From CAZGKX01 sp964525945 (lineage in GTDB: Bacteria > Pseudomonadota > Gammaproteobacteria > Legionellales > Legionellaceae): a stretch of DNA of 6,175 nucleotides. Positions 5,749 through 6,175 of this stretch are shown here, one piece after another; within the stretch, counting starts at the first letter, position 1, and each line of letters opens with the position of its first letter. Made by a program: the position numbers and the translations under genes. The stretch covers positions 1 to 6,175 of the forward strand of contig CAZGKX010000089.1 in assembly GCA_964525945.1 (NCBI GenBank), in the 5' to 3' direction. The notes beneath the pieces were generated by a model that worked only from the letters and a program-made list of their open reading frames with translations, searched no databases and had not been told where the DNA came from.

Positions 5749-6156
5749 GTGACTGTGCATGTGTTGCAAGGTGAGCGTGAGCAAGCTTCTGCGAATAAAT
5801 CGTTAGGCCGGTTTGATTTATCCGATCTTCCTTCTGCGCCTCGTGGCGTTCCGCAAATTGAAGTTACATTTGATATCGATGCCAATGGTATTTTAAATGT
5901 TTCTGCCAAAGACAAGGCAACGGGCAAAGCCCAATCCATTGTGATCAAAGCGTCCAGTGGTTTGAGTGATGAAGAAGTTGATGCCATGGTCAAGGATGCA
6001 CAATCGCATGCGGATGAAGACAAGAAATTTAAAGAACTGGTCGAATTGCGCAATCAAGCCGATGGTTTGATCCACAACACTGAAAAATCGTTAAAAGATT
6101 TAGAAAGTGAAATGGCTGCGGATGAAAAGCAAGGCATTGAAACCGCGATTGTTTAG
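5749..6156 (+). CDS. dnaK: DnaK C-terminal fragment: substrate-binding domain and part of the lid
   Basis: Same frame as the upstream fragment. The first possible start after the TAA is a GTG at 5749, eight codons downstream, but the codons between (TADDNQTA) are normal DnaK sequence. No ribosome binding site precedes the GTG, so independent translation is doubtful. The fragment holds the rest of the beta-sandwich (HVLQGERE, NKSLGRFDL, APRGVPQIEVTFDIDANGIL, VSAKDKATGK) and the start of the alpha-helical lid (IKASSGLSDEEV, ELRNQADGLIH), ending at the TAG. It should be read as the continuation of one dnaK gene, not as a separate gene. Confidence 0.85.
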   Translation: MTVHVLQGEREQASANKSLGRFDLSDLPSAPRGVPQIEVTFDIDANGILNVSAKDKATGKAQSIVIKASSGLSDEEVDAMVKDAQSHADEDKKFKELVELRNQADGLIHNTEKSLKDLESEMAADEKQGIETAIV

Positions 6157-6175
6157 CTAAAAGACGCTTTTAAAA

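Larger units (their letters stand above)
4447..6175 (+). pseudogene. dnaK: dnaK (Hsp70) locus with two in-frame stop codons; 3' end outside the window
   Basis: Read straight through in one frame, 4447-6175 encodes 576 codons of a highly conserved DnaK, the ATP-dependent Hsp70 chaperone that works with GrpE and DnaJ. Codon 426 (5722-5724) is TAA where the family has Ser (QVFST), and codon 570 (6154-6156) is TAG where relatives have a residue such as Glu in the helical lid. Similarity continues without a break or frame change on both sides of each stop, and after the second stop as LKDAFK. Either the gene was inactivated very recently or, more likely, the stops are consensus errors, since dnaK is rarely dispensable and an N gap lies 200 bp upstream. 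Recoding is unlikely because TAA and TAG terminate the neighbouring genes. The last 60-70 codons (end of the lid and the EEVD-like tail) lie beyond the window. Confidence 0.8.

Noticed and set aside
5722..6156. Reassigned or read-through stop codons in dnaK
   Set aside because: TAA ends the yheT-like, hypothetical and DAHP synthase genes and TAG ends grpE, all at natural ends. The two dnaK stops replace different residues (Ser and probably Glu), and no other gene here contains internal stops.
1..6175. CRISPR arrays, tRNA or rRNA genes, insertion sequences
   Set aside because: No spaced direct repeats, cloverleaf-type sequence, ribosomal RNA motifs or transposase-like frames were seen on either strand.

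Overview
The window looks like chromosomal DNA from a gammaproteobacterium, most likely in or near the Legionellales (Legionella/Coxiella relatives). The main support is the DnaK and GrpE protein sequence, which from memory reads closest to Legionella over long stretches. The moderate-to-low GC and a lineage-specific hypothetical protein fit this. The assignment is by recall, not by a database search.

Layout: (1) 1-725, plus strand: 3' part of a YheT-family alpha/beta hydrolase gene, cut by the window edge. (2) About 765-2237, plus strand: a gene of unknown function encoding roughly 470-490 residues, with an internal signal-peptide-like segment and a plausible sigma-70 promoter in front. (3) 2234-3583, minus strand: a complete class II DAHP synthase, the first enzyme of the shikimate pathway, convergent with gene 2 so that the stop codons share a TTAA. 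(4) 3584-3766: a divergent intergenic region with a strong heat-shock (sigma-32) promoter for grpE. (5) 3767-4370, plus strand: grpE, interrupted by ten Ns. (6) 4371-4446: a second, near-perfect sigma-32 promoter. (7) 4447-6175, plus strand: dnaK, running off the window and broken by two in-frame stop codons although the frame is otherwise intact.

GrpE and DnaK work together (nucleotide exchange factor and Hsp70), and each has its own sigma-32 promoter with the same 13-bp spacing. The other genes have no visible functional link to them.

The most notable signals concern sequence quality. The N gap in grpE disappears if the two flanks are overlapped by the shared AGG, which restores one 196-residue GrpE. 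The dnaK lesions can all be explained by C-to-A (or G-to-T) changes, and three of them cluster within 26 bp. Both point to assembly or consensus errors rather than real gene decay, but a real pseudogene cannot be excluded from the sequence alone. I see no previously undescribed multi-gene system. The least understood gene is the hypothetical protein at about 765-2237.
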